A stretch of DNA of 64,000 bases from Halorientalis sp. LT38 (GTDB lineage: Archaea > Halobacteriota > Halobacteria > Halobacteriales > Haloarculaceae). This document shows positions 39,610 to 49,072 of this stretch, in pieces. A program made the translations under genes and the position numbers. Each line of letters starts with the position of its first letter. Position 1 is the first letter of the stretch. A model generated the notes under the pieces. That model saw nothing but the letters and a program-made list of their open reading frames with translations. It ran no database searches and was not told where the DNA came from. The stretch is taken from assembly GCF_037031225.1 (NCBI RefSeq), contig NZ_JAYEZN010000001.1, positions 992,001 to 1,056,000 on the forward strand, in the 5' to 3' direction.

Positions 39610-39622
39610 GAAATATTTATTT
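39610..39622 (-). promoter_or_regulatory. TATA-like box of the UbiA-family gene
   Basis: AAATAAATATTTC on the minus strand, 22-34 nt before the ATG at 39588, in an AT-rich pocket (39600-39740) unlike its surroundings. Confidence 0.55.
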
Positions 39623-39696
39623 CCCTCCTGCCGGTAGATATTAGAGTTCTGGTATGTTTAAATTACGGGGTCAGTGTCGAATCCACCCCGGATTGG

Positions 39697-39710
39697 GCGA
39701 TAGCTATCGC
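39697..39710. repeat. perfect 14-bp palindrome GCGATAGCTATCGC
   Basis: A perfect palindrome in the AT-rich gap between the UbiA gene and the small protein gene at 39810-40106. Its spacing from either start does not fit a core promoter. It could be a dimeric regulator site. Confidence 0.4.
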
Positions 39711-39809
39711 TAAGATAACATATTTTCACCGCACAGATACCCCGTTATTCGGACCGGTCGGTCGGGTCCCAATCGGTCCTCGAAAAAGCGCCGGCTTCGA
39801 CCTGCGCCG

Positions 39810-40106
39810 TCAGTCCTGCGACGCCGAGGCGTCGCCTTCGTCGCTGGTGTCGGCGGATTCGTCGTCGTCCATCCCGGCCGCCGCCCCAAGTTTCGCCCTG
39901 ATATCCCGGATGCGGGATTTCGGGAGGTCCTCGGTCAGGCACGTGACGAACGACTCGACCAGATCGGCTCGGACTCTGAGTTCGACGTGCTCCGTCCGCC
40001 CGTCGACGACGACGGCGTCGAGTTCCCACTCTCCCTGGTCGGGGTCGGTCATGCGGACGTCGACCCACTCCCCTTCGGTCCCGTCGGTTGCTGCTAGCGT
40101 GGACAT
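39810..40106 (-). CDS. small haloarchaeal protein of unknown function
   Basis: 98 residues taking the ATG at 40106 (MSTLAATDGTEGEWVDVRMT). The longer frame to 40187 has an atypical Arg/His-rich start. The protein has a beta-rich first half (EWVDVRMTDPDQGEWELDAV; HVELRVRADLVESFVTCLTE), a basic helix (LPKSRIRDIRAKLG) and an acidic tail. No known domain is recognised. It is divergent from the UPF0175/PIN pair and has the acidic bias of a genuine haloarchaeal protein. Confidence 0.6.
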   Translation of the reverse strand: MSTLAATDGTEGEWVDVRMTDPDQGEWELDAVVVDGRTEHVELRVRADLVESFVTCLTEDLPKSRIRDIRAKLGAAAGMDDDESADTSDEGDASASQD

Positions 40107-40230
40107 ACCCACCTGGATACGACGGAATACGGCATAACTGTATCCGCAGTGGGGTGCTAGCACCGTTCGATGGTGGAATCGGGACACCGTGGGGGAAGGT
40201 TCATTGTGTGCGTCCTAGTACTCCGTAAAC

Positions 40231-40533
40231 ATGCCGACGATCAGCGCGCGGCTGTCGGAAGACGAGCTGGAGGAACTGGAGGCCGTCGCCGAGTTGCTGG
40301 ACGACGACCGGAGCACGACGATCCGGAAGGCCCTCGAGGAGGGACTGGCGGAGTTGCGGACCCGGGAGGCCGTCGGGCGCTACCAGCAGGGCGACGTGGC
40401 GGTCACCGAGGCGGCACGGATCTCGGGCCTGTCGGTCGCCGAGTGGCTCGAGGTGGCTCGCGAGCGCAACCTGACCACGCAGTTGACGCCCGCGGACTTC
40501 CGCCGGGACGCCGACAACGCGAGGGAGCTGTGA
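40231..40533 (+). CDS. UPF0175 family antitoxin-like protein
   Basis: 100 residues. An N-terminal ribbon-helix-helix-like part (TISARLSEDELEELEAVAEL, then DRSTTIRKALEEGLAELR) is followed by the UPF0175 hallmark (GRYQQGDVAVTEAARISGLS, then VAEWLEVARERN). UPF0175 proteins are commonly antitoxins or DNA-binding partners of PIN-domain toxins. The stop overlaps the GTG of the next gene by 4 bases (GTGA), typical of a toxin-antitoxin operon. The promoter should lie in the 124-base divergent gap to the small protein gene. Confidence 0.82.
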   Translation: MPTISARLSEDELEELEAVAELLDDDRSTTIRKALEEGLAELRTREAVGRYQQGDVAVTEAARISGLSVAEWLEVARERNLTTQLTPADFRRDADNAREL

Positions 40534-41057
40534 CGCGCATCTACGTCGACGCGACCACGCTCGTCTCGCTGGGCCAGGTCGGCGAACTCGAACTGCTCGG
40601 TGCCTTCGACGGCACCGTGGCGATCCCCGACGCTGTTCGCACCGAGGTGACCGAGGAGCCGGCCCGGACGAACCTCGACCGTTTCGTCGACGACCGGGAC
40701 GTCCTGACCGGCCCGGTCGAGACCGACTGGACCGAGGACGCGCTGCGGGTTCTCGACGCAACCGAGCCCGGGAGCGACGTCCGCGTCCTCGAAGCCGTCC
40801 TCGGGGCGACCGACGAGGCCGCCGGCGAGGACGACATCGCCGTGGGGCTGATCTCCGACGACCGCCGACTCCGGACCGTCGCCGAGGGATTCGGCGCCAC
40901 CGTCACCGGCACGTTCGGCGTGGTGGTTCGAGCGGCCATCTCCGACAAGTACTTCTCACAGTCACAGGCCAAACGCGTCGTTCGGCGGATCGACAGCCAC
41001 GGCCTCCACCTCACCGGCGAGTTGCGCGAGCAGGCGGTCGGCGAAGCCGACGGCTGA
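40530..41057 (+). CDS. PIN-domain toxin-like ribonuclease
   Basis: 175 residues with a GTG start inside the antitoxin stop (4-base overlap). PIN features: first Asp in IYVDATTLVSLGQ (Asp 7), IPDAVRTEVTEEP with acidic residue at ~40, GEDDIAVGLISDDRRLRTVA (~100-120, two to three acids), and GTFGVVVRAAISDKYF. This resembles DUF3368-like PIN proteins. Paired with UPF0175 it is expected to be an RNase toxin neutralised by the upstream protein. RNA target unknown. The 3' neighbour aspS is convergent. Confidence 0.8.
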   Translation: MTRIYVDATTLVSLGQVGELELLGAFDGTVAIPDAVRTEVTEEPARTNLDRFVDDRDVLTGPVETDWTEDALRVLDATEPGSDVRVLEAVLGATDEAAGEDDIAVGLISDDRRLRTVAEGFGATVTGTFGVVVRAAISDKYFSQSQAKRVVRRIDSHGLHLTGELREQAVGEADG

Positions 41058-41063
41058 GCCGAC

Positions 41064-41098
41064 TCAGGGGCTCACTCGCTGACGGTCTCGCGGGAACA
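41064..41098 (-). repeat. downstream copy of the aspS 3' end (VFPRDRQRVSP-stop)
   Basis: Read on the minus strand this encodes TVFPRDRQRVSP followed by TGA, versus [14 protein letters not shown] at the true aspS end (41153-41187). A 23-nt core is identical in both copies, 89 bases apart. It has no start or upstream gene body and is a duplicated tail, not a gene. Confidence 0.85.
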
Positions 41099-41152
41099 CC
41101 GTCACTTCGCTACGCTCGTGACGAGCTCCCGCTCGACTGCCAGCGATCAGTC

Positions 41153-42457
41153 CTACGGACTGAGTCGCTGACGGTCTCGCGGGAACAGAACCGCCTCCCG
41201 GATGTTCCCCAGCCCGAGCATCGTCATGATGAGACGCTCGCCGCCGAGGCCCCACCCGGCGTGGGGCGGCATGCCGTACTTGAACATCTTGGTGTAGTAC
41301 TCGAAGGCCTCGGGGTCGAGGCCCTGCTGTTCGAAGCCTTCGACGAGGCGGTCGTAGCGGTGTTCACGCTGGCCCCCGGAGACCAGTTCCATCGACGGGT
41401 GCATCATGTCGAAGCCCGTCGAGACCTCCGCGTCGTCGTCGTGGTCCTTGATGTAGAAGGGCTTGATCTCGCTGGGCCAGTCGGTGATGAAGTAGTGTTC
41501 GCCGACCTCCTGGCCGAGCGCGTGTTCGGCCTCCGTCGAGAGGTCGTCGCCCCAGACGAGCACCTCGTCGATCTCGCCCGTCGCGTTGATCCGGTCGAGA
41601 GCGTCCTCGTAGCTGATGCGCGGGAAGTCGCCCTCGGGGACCTCGAATTCGTCTTGGAGATCCAGCGCTTCCAGTTGCTCCTGGCAGTTCTCTGCGACGC
41701 CCTCGTAGGCGGCCTTGACGATCTGCTCGCAGGCGTCCATGGCCTGGGTGTGGTCGTAGAAGGCCGACTCGAAGTCGATGGAGGTCGCCTCGTTGAGGTG
41801 GCGGGGCGTGTTGTGCTCCTCGGCGCGGAAGATCGGACCGATCTCGAAGACGCGTTCGAGGCCGGAGCCGACCATCAGCTGCTTGAACAGCTGCGGGCTC
41901 TGGTTCATGAAGGCCTCCTGGCCGAAGTAGGTGATCGGGAACAGCTCGGTCCCGCCCTCGGTCCCCGTGGCGACGATCTTCGGGGTGTTGATCTCGGTAC
42001 AGCCGAGGTCGCGGAAGGCGTCGCGGACCGACTCGAGGGCGGCGGCGCGGATCTCGAAGATGGCCTTCACTTCGGGTTTGCGGAGGTCGAGCGTCCGGTT
42101 GTCCAGCCGGGTCGGGAGTTCGGCGTCGACCTTGCCGGAGGGGTCCAGCGGCAGTTCGGGGTCCGCCGGGGCGACCACGTCGACCGATTCGGGGACGATC
42201 TCGACGCCCGTGGGCGCGCGGTCTTCCTCCTCGACCGCGCCGGTGACGGCGACCACGCTCTCGCGGTGGACGTCCAGGCCCGTCTCGACGAGGTCGTCGT
42301 CCATCTCGTCTTTCTCGAACTTGACCTGGATCTTCCCGGTCGCGTCCCGTACGATGATGAAGGCGATGCCGCCGAGGTCCCGGATCTCGTGGACCCAGCC
42401 GGCGACCGTGACGGTCTGGCCCGGCTCGGCGTCCGCGGTGTAGGTGCGGTCGTCCAT
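41153..42457 (-). CDS. aspS: aspartate--tRNA ligase, archaeal type, probably non-discriminating
   Basis: 434 residues, usual archaeal length. N-terminal OB-fold anticodon domain ([19 protein letters not shown], ~20-38), then class II core: motif 1 region ([20 protein letters not shown]), motif 2 ([20 protein letters not shown]) and motif 3 ([20 protein letters not shown]). The residue aligned with the D-AspRS Trp is His (~23), and RAPTG has Pro (~82) where discriminating enzymes have Lys. Both fit a non-discriminating enzyme charging tRNA-Asp and tRNA-Asn. A GatB gene lies at 50-51.6 kb. Its last codons are duplicated 89 bases downstream. Confidence 0.93.
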   Translation of the reverse strand: MDDRTYTADAEPGQTVTVAGWVHEIRDLGGIAFIIVRDATGKIQVKFEKDEMDDDLVETGLDVHRESVVAVTGAVEEEDRAPTGVEIVPESVDVVAPADPELPLDPSGKVDAELPTRLDNRTLDLRKPEVKAIFEIRAAALESVRDAFRDLGCTEINTPKIVATGTEGGTELFPITYFGQEAFMNQSPQLFKQLMVGSGLERVFEIGPIFRAEEHNTPRHLNEATSIDFESAFYDHTQAMDACEQIVKAAYEGVAENCQEQLEALDLQDEFEVPEGDFPRISYEDALDRINATGEIDEVLVWGDDLSTEAEHALGQEVGEHYFITDWPSEIKPFYIKDHDDDAEVSTGFDMMHPSMELVSGGQREHRYDRLVEGFEQQGLDPEAFEYYTKMFKYGMPPHAGWGLGGERLIMTMLGLGNIREAVLFPRDRQRLSP

Positions 42458-42540
42458 GCAGTCCGGTATCGGCGGCCGGGACTTAAGCCCCGCCGTTTCC
42501 CGTCACGGCGTGGAGCCGCCGCCGCTGTCCGGGACGGTAC

Positions 42541-42548
42541 ACTTTTTG
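42541..42548 (+). promoter_or_regulatory. TATA-like box of the Lrp-family gene
   Basis: ACTTTTTG, 23-30 nt before the ATG at 42571 and in the 113-base divergent gap to aspS. Confidence 0.4.
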
Positions 42549-42570
42549 TCCGGTACCCAGTCCCCTCGCT

Positions 42571-43050
42571 ATGAGCGACCGCGACGACATCGTCGAACTC
42601 GACGCGCTCGACCGCCACATCGTCTATCGCCTCCAGGAGAACGCCCGCAAGACCTCCGCGAGCACGATCGCCGAGGAGACGAACGTCGCCGCCAGCACCG
42701 TCCGCAACCGCATCAGCCAGCTCGAGGAGAAGGGCGTCATCGAGGGCTACTACCTCGACGTGAACTACGAACGGGCCGGCTTCCAGCTACACACGCTCAT
42801 CGTCTGCAACGCCGAGATCCCCGAACGGGAGTCGCTCTCGCGGCGAGCCCTGGAGATCGAGGGCGTCGTCGCCGTCCGCGAGGTGATGACCGGCAGCGAG
42901 AACGTCCACGTCGAAGTGGTCGGGCGCGACGGCGACGACCTCAGCCGGATCGGCCAGGAACTGGACGCCCTCGGCCTGGAGGTCGTCGACGAGGACATCA
43001 TCCGCAACGAGTACGTCCACCCCTACGAGGGGTTCTCGCCCGACGAGTGA
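42571..43050 (+). CDS. Lrp/AsnC family transcriptional regulator
   Basis: 159 residues. N-terminal HTH (LDALDRHIVYRLQENARKTS, then STIAEETNVAASTVRNRISQ), hinge EEKGVIEGYYLDVNYERAGF, and a C-terminal AsnC/RAM-like ligand domain (~70-145) with GVVAVREVMTGSENVHVEVV. It would bind amino acids or related metabolites as octamer or dimer. A permease of the APC family follows 270 bases downstream on the same strand and is the obvious candidate target. An oligo-T tract follows the stop. Confidence 0.88.
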   Translation: MSDRDDIVELDALDRHIVYRLQENARKTSASTIAEETNVAASTVRNRISQLEEKGVIEGYYLDVNYERAGFQLHTLIVCNAEIPERESLSRRALEIEGVVAVREVMTGSENVHVEVVGRDGDDLSRIGQELDALGLEVVDEDIIRNEYVHPYEGFSPDE

Positions 43051-43069
43051 GGGCATATCGGGTCCGGTC

Positions 43070-43074
43070 TTTTT
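43070..43074 (+). terminator. oligo-T tract after the Lrp-family gene
   Basis: T5 20 bases after the stop at 43050, suggesting the permease is transcribed separately. An inverted repeat, GGGCCCC (43175-43181) and GGGGCCC (43199-43205), lies in the remaining gap. Confidence 0.4.
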
Positions 43075-43319
43075 CTGCCCATCGATTGCGGATTCGACAA
43101 ATACATCGGTCCATTTATCCCGACTCGACAGATAGGTCCGAGTAACCGGCGGACGAATCGCGGTCGTGGGTCGCGGGCCCCAACCGCTTATCGAACTCGG
43201 GGCCCAACAGCCGACGAAGCCCATTCCGGGCAGATGGGTGACCCAACGGGAGGGTCCAGCCCGGTCCCCCGCACCCGTTCGCGAACGCGACCGCGTTTTC
43301 CACGCCGACGTTCCAACCA

Positions 43320-45533
43320 ATGCCAAAAGAACTCGAACGCGACCTCGGACTCCCCGCTGTCATCGCGATCAGCGTGGGCGCCATGATCGGCAGCGGGATC
43401 TTCATCCTCCCCGGCATCGCGCTGAAGACGGCCGGTCCGGCGGTCATCCTCGCCTACCTGGTGGCGGGCATCCTCGTCTTGCCCGCGGCGCTGAGCAAAG
43501 CCGAGATGGCCACCGCCATGCCCGAAGCCGGCGGGACCTACATCTACATCGAACGCGGGATGGGGCCGCTTTTGGGCACCATCGCCGGCGTCGGCACCTG
43601 GTTCTCGCTCGCGTTCAAGGGCGCGCTCGCCCTGGTCGGCGGCGTCCCCTACCTCCTCTACCTGTTCGACCTGCCCGTCAAACCGGTCGCGCTGGTCCTC
43701 GCTGCCCTGCTCGTCGCGGTCAACCTCGTGGGCGCCAAACAGACCGGTCGCCTCCAGATCGGCATCGTCGTGGTGATGCTCGCGGCGATGGTCTGGTTCG
43801 TGGCGGGGGGCCTCCCGCCGGTCGCCGACAGTACCTACTACGGCGGCTTCTTCGCCGAGGGCGCGACCGGCCTCCTCGCGGCCACCGGCCTCGTCTTCGT
43901 CTCCTACGCGGGCGTGACGAAGGTCGCGAGCGTCGCCGAGGAGATCGAGAACCCCGATCGGAACATCCCGCTGGGTATCCTGGCCTCGCTCGGGTTCACG
44001 ACGGTCCTCTACGTCCTGATCGTGGTCGTGATGGTCGGCGTCACCGATCCGTCGCAGCTGAGCGACTCCCCGGTCCCGATGATCGACGCGGCGGAAGCGA
44101 CGCTCGACTTGCCGGGCGTCGTCGCCGTAATCCTCGCTGCCGTGCTCGCGCTGATCAGCACTGCCAACGCGGGCATCCTCTCCTCGTCGCGCTACCCCTT
44201 CGCGATGGCCCGCGACAAGCTCGCGCCCCCTTCACTTACCGAGATCCACGAGAAGTGGGGGACGCCCTCGAAGGCGATCACGCTGACGGGCGCCGTGATG
44301 CTCGTGCTCATCGCGTTCGTCCCGGTCGAGGAGATCGCCAAGCTCGCGAGCGCCTTCCAGATCGTCGTCTTCGCCCTGGTCAACGGCGCCGTCGTGGCCT
44401 TCCGCGAGGGCGACGTCGGCGAGTACGACCCCAGTTTCGAGTCGCCGCTGTACCCCTGGACCCAGATCGCGGGCATCCTCGGCGGCCTCGCCCTCATCGG
44501 GTTCATGGGGACGATCCCGCTGGTCGGCGCGGTCGTCATCACCGTCGGGTCGATGCTGTGGTACTACTACTACGCTCGCGAGAACGTGGCCCGGGAGGGC
44601 GCGGCCACGGACGTCGTCCGCCGCGCGATCGGCCAGGGGGCCGTCGAGCGGACGAAGTCGACCTTCGAGAAGATCGACGGCTACGAGGTCCTCGTCGCGA
44701 TCGACGAGGACACGAGCGAGGCGCGCGAGCGCTCGCTCGTCCGGATCGCCGCCGACATCGCCCGGGAGAACGACGGCAGCGTCACCGTCGTCCAGTTCGA
44801 CGAGGTGCCCGACCAGGCCCCGCTCGAACAGGTGTCGGGGACCCAGTCGGCCGCCGACGAGGCCTTCGAGCGCTACACCGCGGACCTCAGCGAGGAGTTC
44901 GAGGTCCCGATCCACTACGGCGAGATCGTCAGCCACGACGCCAAGCGGGCCATCGTCAACTTCGCCGCCGACGAGAACGCGGACATCCTCCTGCTCGAGC
45001 GCGAGGACGACCCCCTCTACGCGTCGGTGTTCGGGACGAACGTGGAGTGGATCACCCGGAAGGCAGACTGCGACGTGTTGCTGATCGAGGAGCGCGACCT
45101 CGGCGACATCCACTCGATCACGGTCGTCACCGACCGCGGTCCGTTCGACCCACAGAAGATCACCGTCGCGAACGCGCTGGCGACCGAGACGGGGTCCCGG
45201 ATCGACCTGCTCTATCCCGTCGACGGCGACGCGACGGGCGCACAGCGGGAGACGCTGGACGAGTACCTCGCGGAGCTCGAGGCCCTCTGTTCGGTGCCGG
45301 TCTACCGGTCGGTCGTCGAGAGCGACGAGCCTGCGCGGGAGTTCGTCGACGCGACCGACCCGGCCGACGTCTTGATCATCGGCACCGACGGCGGCCGCAT
45401 CCGGAGCAACCTGTTCGGCCGCCCGGCCGACCGCATCGTCGACAGCGTGGACTGCACGGCCATCCAGATCCAGCCGGCGGACTCCGAGCGGCCGGGCCTC
45501 CTGCGACGCGTCGTCGAGCGCATCGTCTTCTGA
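43320..45533 (+). CDS. APC-family amino acid permease fused to C-terminal Usp domains
   Basis: 737 residues. The first ~430 carry 12 hydrophobic segments with the APC signature VIAISVGAMIGSGIFILPGI, GGTYIYIERGMGPLLGTIAG and an NAGILSSSRYPFAMARD segment. From ~455 two Usp-like alpha/beta domains follow: YEVLVAIDEDTSEARERSLV ... DVLLIEERDL and HSITVVTDRGPFDPQKITVA ... TAIQIQPADS. The soluble domain probably gates or reports transport in response to nucleotides or energy state. An Lrp regulator gene precedes it. Substrate probably an amino acid, not further predictable. Convergent with the GGGP synthase gene. Confidence 0.9.
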   Translation: MPKELERDLGLPAVIAISVGAMIGSGIFILPGIALKTAGPAVILAYLVAGILVLPAALSKAEMATAMPEAGGTYIYIERGMGPLLGTIAGVGTWFSLAFKGALALVGGVPYLLYLFDLPVKPVALVLAALLVAVNLVGAKQTGRLQIGIVVVMLAAMVWFVAGGLPPVADSTYYGGFFAEGATGLLAATGLVFVSYAGVTKVASVAEEIENPDRNIPLGILASLGFTTVLYVLIVVVMVGVTDPSQLSDSPVPMIDAAEATLDLPGVVAVILAAVLALISTANAGILSSSRYPFAMARDKLAPPSLTEIHEKWGTPSKAITLTGAVMLVLIAFVPVEEIAKLASAFQIVVFALVNGAVVAFREGDVGEYDPSFESPLYPWTQIAGILGGLALIGFMGTIPLVGAVVITVGSMLWYYYYARENVAREGAATDVVRRAIGQGAVERTKSTFEKIDGYEVLVAIDEDTSEARERSLVRIAADIARENDGSVTVVQFDEVPDQAPLEQVSGTQSAADEAFERYTADLSEEFEVPIHYGEIVSHDAKRAIVNFAADENADILLLEREDDPLYASVFGTNVEWITRKADCDVLLIEERDLGDIHSITVVTDRGPFDPQKITVANALATETGSRIDLLYPVDGDATGAQRETLDEYLAELEALCSVPVYRSVVESDEPAREFVDATDPADVLIIGTDGGRIRSNLFGRPADRIVDSVDCTAIQIQPADSERPGLLRRVVERIVF

Positions 45534-45569
45534 AAATCCCGCGGGGGATCGGACCCCTCTGTCACCGCG

Positions 45570-46289
45570 TCAGTCCTGCACCGGCGTTTTCGCGTCCTTC
45601 GCGCCCTCGACGGTCTCGCGCACTGCGTCGGCCCCCTCGTCGTGGACCAGGTCGCCGACGACGATCACGTCCGAGTGGCTGGCCATCTGCCGCGCGGAGT
45701 CGTAGTCGTGGATGCCGCCGCCGTAGAAGAGGGTCGCGTCGTCGAGCGCGTCGTGAGCGGCCTGGACCTTCTCAGTGTCGCCGAGCGTCCCGGAGTACTC
45801 GACGTAGACGATCTCCTGGCCGAGCAGGTGTTCGGCCGCCTCGGCGTAGGCGGCCACCTCGTCGGCCTCGAGGTCGCAGTTGGCCTGCGTGTACGTCGCG
45901 ACGGAGGCCTCTGGGTTCAGCACGATGTACGCCTCGGTGAAGGTGCGGGACCAGTCGACATCGTCGTCGAGGCGGATCCACTCCTTGTGCGCGCCGGTGA
46001 TCCAGGTCACGTCGCCGGCGTTCATCACGACGGGGATGAGGTAGCCGTCGTGGCGGTCGCTGTGGACGACGGAGGCGGGATTGGACGGTTCGATGTAGAC
46101 CGGCACGTCGTACTTCCCGCAGGCGTCGACGACCCGCGCCATCTTCTCCTCGGTCATGCCCGTAGTACCGCCCACCTCGATGGCGTCGGTCCCGGTCGCG
46201 GCGACGTCCTCGAACGTCTCGCCGTCGACCAGGGACTTGTCCGGGTCGATCTTCAGCACGTGGTCCCACTCCGTCCATGGCCCGCTCAT
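45570..46289 (-). CDS. geranylgeranylglyceryl phosphate synthase
   Basis: 239 residues from the ATG at 46289 ([20 protein letters not shown]); a longer start at 46316 adds nine unconserved residues. A (beta/alpha)8 prenyltransferase joining geranylgeranyl diphosphate to sn-glycerol-1-phosphate, the first ether bond of archaeal lipids. Motifs: [48 protein letters not shown] and [20 protein letters not shown]. The Tyr-rich VYVEYSG strand and phosphate-binding GGGI agree with group I enzymes. The next upstream gene, topA, ends 70 bases away. Confidence 0.92.
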   Translation of the reverse strand: MSGPWTEWDHVLKIDPDKSLVDGETFEDVAATGTDAIEVGGTTGMTEEKMARVVDACGKYDVPVYIEPSNPASVVHSDRHDGYLIPVVMNAGDVTWITGAHKEWIRLDDDVDWSRTFTEAYIVLNPEASVATYTQANCDLEADEVAAYAEAAEHLLGQEIVYVEYSGTLGDTEKVQAAHDALDDATLFYGGGIHDYDSARQMASHSDVIVVGDLVHDEGADAVRETVEGAKDAKTPVQD

Positions 46290-46359
46290 ACCCGGCCAAA
46301 TCCAATCGACCCTCAAAACTACTTCGGAAAGCCAGCCGAGCCGGGTCGGTCGGACCAGT

Positions 46360-48897
46360 TCAGTCCGCGGCCTCGGCGCCGGCCTGCTGTTGCCACTCCC
46401 GGATCTGGTCGGCGCTGACCCCCTGGACCGTCGTCGCGACGTCGTCGGGGTCCACCGTCTTCAGGTCGTCGAGCGTCTCGATCTCGGCCTCTTCCAGTTT
46501 CTCGGCGGTGCGCTCGCCAAGCCCGTCCAGGTCGACGAGGTCGTCGACGGCCTGGCGGGCCTGGTACTCCCGGTAGTTGCAGATCGGACAGCCCAGTTCC
46601 CACGGCTCGTCGCCGTTGTGGACGATCAGCTCGGGCAGGTCGTGTTCCTCACAGCGCTCGTCGGTCACCTCGATCTCGCCGCGGCGGGGCAGCGGGAGCG
46701 AGTAGTCGCAGTCGGGATAGCGCGTACAGCCCACGAGTCGCGAGCCGTTCCGGAGCTGTTTGATGGCGAGTTCGCCGCCCGCTTCGGCGGTTTCACCGCC
46801 TTCGCCTCGCGTCGTCTCCGACGACGCGCCCTCCCCACAATCGGGACAGTCACCGATCACCTCGTCCTCGCTCTCGTCGGCCTCGTCGGCCTTGCACTGG
46901 GGACAGCCGTGGACAAATGTATCACGGCCGGCCAGCATCTTGACGTGCGAGAGGCCGTGCTCCTCGCACTCCTCGTCCAGCACCTGCGGTTTGCCCGTGC
47001 TGGGCAGCGGGAGGGTGTATCGGCAGTCGGGGAAGCCGTCGCAGCCGACGAAGTGGGAGCCGTGGCGGCTCTGCCGGATCAGCAGGTCGTGGTCGCTCTC
47101 GGGGCATGGTCCGAGCGTCCGGTCGGCCTTCAGCGACTGCTGGAGGTGGTCGCCCACCTCCTCGCGGGACTCGTGGAGTTCCTCGAACACGCGGTCGAGC
47201 ATCTCCCGCGACTCGGCGGTCACGTCGTCCAGCGTCGCCTCGCCGCTGGCGATGGCCGCCATGTCCGCCTCCAGTTCCGCGGTCATGTCCTCGCTGACGA
47301 CGTGGTCGGCGAACTCCTCGGCGGCCTCGACGACCGCCTTCGCGAGCGTCGTCGGGCGCGGCGGGTCGTTCTCGATATAATTGCGGTCGTAGAGCTTCTC
47401 GATGACGTTGTGTCGCGTCGCCTTCGTCCCGATCCCCATGTCCTCCATGCGCTCGATCAGCCGCGACTGGCCGTAGCGGCGCGGCGGCTGGGTCTGCTTC
47501 GCTTCGAGTTCCACGTCCGAGACGGCGAGTTCCGCACCCTCCTCCACGTCGGGCACGAAGTTCTCGCTCGCGCTGGAGTAGGGGTAGACCGCGTGGTAGC
47601 CCGGTTCGACCAGGCGCTTGCCGTTGGCCTTCAGCTGACAGCCGTTGGCGTCGGCGACGACACGCAGGTGTTCCCAGGTCGCGGCCTCGGCGACGGTCGC
47701 GAAGAACCGGCGGACGACGAGTTCGTACACCTCCCACTCGTCGTCGTCGAGTTCGCTCCGGTTCGGGAGCTCCCCCGTCGGGTGGATCGGCGGGTGGTCG
47801 GTCGTCTCCTCGTCGCCGCGGGTCGGTTCGATCTCGTCCAGGTTGAGCAGCCCCGCCGCGTCCTCGCCGAACGCGCCCGTTTCGGTAAAGGCCTCCAGCA
47901 GTTCCTCCGGGTCGAGGTCGTCGGGGTAGACCGTGTTGTCCGTCCGCGGGTACGTCAGGTAGCCGGCGGTGTACAGCTCCTCGGCGATGCTCATCGCCCG
48001 CTGGGCGGAGTAGCCCAGCGAGCCCGCGGCGCTGATGAACTGCGTGGTGTTGAACGGGGCGGGCGGCTCGTCGGTGCGGGTCCGACGGCGGACCTCGGTG
48101 ACCGTCGCCGCGTCGGCGTCGAGCAGGCGCTCGTGGGCCTCGTCGGCGGCGGCCTCGTCCCAGATGCGGTCGGCCTCCTTGCCGTCGTCGTCCCAGAAGT
48201 ACTGCGCCTCGAAGGACTGCCCCTCCTCGGTCAGGTCGGCGAACAGCTCCCAGTAGTCGTCGGGCTCGAAGGCCTCGATCTCGCGCTCGCGGTCGACGAT
48301 CAGCTTCAGCGTCGGCGACTGCACCCGGCCGACGGAGATGAAGTCCTCGCCCAGTTGCCGCGCCGAGAGGGAGAGGAAACGGGTCAGGGCCGCGCCCCAG
48401 ATCAGGTCGATGATCTGTCGGGCCTCGCCCGCGGCCGCAAGGTCGAAGTCCAGGTCGTCGGGTTCGGCGAAGGCGTCTTTGACCTCGCGCTCGGTGATGG
48501 AGGAGAACCGAACGCGCTGGATCGGCACGCCGGTCTCGTCGCGGATGATCTCGTAGGCCTCCTTCCCGATGAGTTCGCCCTCGCGGTCGTAGTCCGTCGC
48601 GATGACGGCCTCGTCGGCCCGCTTCGCGAGTTCGCGTAGCGTCCGGACGATGTTTTCCTTCGTGGGCGATTTCGTGATGTCGGCGTCGATCAGTTCGACG
48701 GGTTCGACGTCGCGCCAGTCGTTGTACTCGGGCGGGAAGTCGACGCCGACGACGTGGCCCGAGAGGCCGACGACGCGTTTGTCGCCCCAGCGGTAGACGT
48801 TGACGCCGTTGCGGCGCTCGGCCTCGGCGCTGTCCTCGCTGAGGATCTCGGCGATGCGTCGCGCGGCGTTGTCCTTCTCCGTGATGATCAGTTCCAC
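46360..48897 (-). CDS. topA: DNA topoisomerase I (type IA)
   Basis: 845 residues with a GTG start (GTG GAA CTG ATC), [19 protein letters not shown] being the TOPRIM start. The TOPRIM acid motif is [11 protein letters not shown] (~101-111). The active-site Tyr is ~316 in [10 protein letters not shown]. The C-terminal ~200 residues contain four zinc-finger-like modules (CPESDHD ... [13 protein letters not shown] ... GCPQC; CPDCGEG ... [13 protein letters not shown] ... GCPIC). They are followed by a helix-hairpin-helix tail ([36 protein letters not shown]). It relaxes negative supercoils. The extra HhH tail is common in haloarchaeal TopA. Confidence 0.94.
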   Translation of the reverse strand: MELIITEKDNAARRIAEILSEDSAEAERRNGVNVYRWGDKRVVGLSGHVVGVDFPPEYNDWRDVEPVELIDADITKSPTKENIVRTLRELAKRADEAVIATDYDREGELIGKEAYEIIRDETGVPIQRVRFSSITEREVKDAFAEPDDLDFDLAAAGEARQIIDLIWGAALTRFLSLSARQLGEDFISVGRVQSPTLKLIVDREREIEAFEPDDYWELFADLTEEGQSFEAQYFWDDDGKEADRIWDEAAADEAHERLLDADAATVTEVRRRTRTDEPPAPFNTTQFISAAGSLGYSAQRAMSIAEELYTAGYLTYPRTDNTVYPDDLDPEELLEAFTETGAFGEDAAGLLNLDEIEPTRGDEETTDHPPIHPTGELPNRSELDDDEWEVYELVVRRFFATVAEAATWEHLRVVADANGCQLKANGKRLVEPGYHAVYPYSSASENFVPDVEEGAELAVSDVELEAKQTQPPRRYGQSRLIERMEDMGIGTKATRHNVIEKLYDRNYIENDPPRPTTLAKAVVEAAEEFADHVVSEDMTAELEADMAAIASGEATLDDVTAESREMLDRVFEELHESREEVGDHLQQSLKADRTLGPCPESDHDLLIRQSRHGSHFVGCDGFPDCRYTLPLPSTGKPQVLDEECEEHGLSHVKMLAGRDTFVHGCPQCKADEADESEDEVIGDCPDCGEGASSETTRGEGGETAEAGGELAIKQLRNGSRLVGCTRYPDCDYSLPLPRRGEIEVTDERCEEHDLPELIVHNGDEPWELGCPICNYREYQARQAVDDLVDLDGLGERTAEKLEEAEIETLDDLKTVDPDDVATTVQGVSADQIREWQQQAGAEAAD

Positions 48898-49072
48898 GCG
48901 ATCACACCTCCCGACACCTGGGTGGTCATCGGTCCACGATAAGTTCAGGTCGGTTCTAAAGCTTTCGGCAATAGGAGTGTCGAAACCGCCGGACTGCGCG
49001 GGTACGCGCTCCCGCGCGGGTGCGCTCGCGCTCGCTCAACACTTTTTGCCCTCCCCCGTCACGATCCATCCG

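Noticed and set aside
41064-41255. Short minus-strand frame ending VFPRDRQRVSP
   Set aside because: Its 3' part is the duplicated aspS tail and its 5' part overlaps aspS out of frame. It is not a gene.
43175-43205. Inverted repeat GGGCCCC...GGGGCCC upstream of the permease
   Set aside because: A 7-bp GC-only stem with a 17-nt loop is expected by chance in this composition; noted only as a weak possible operator.
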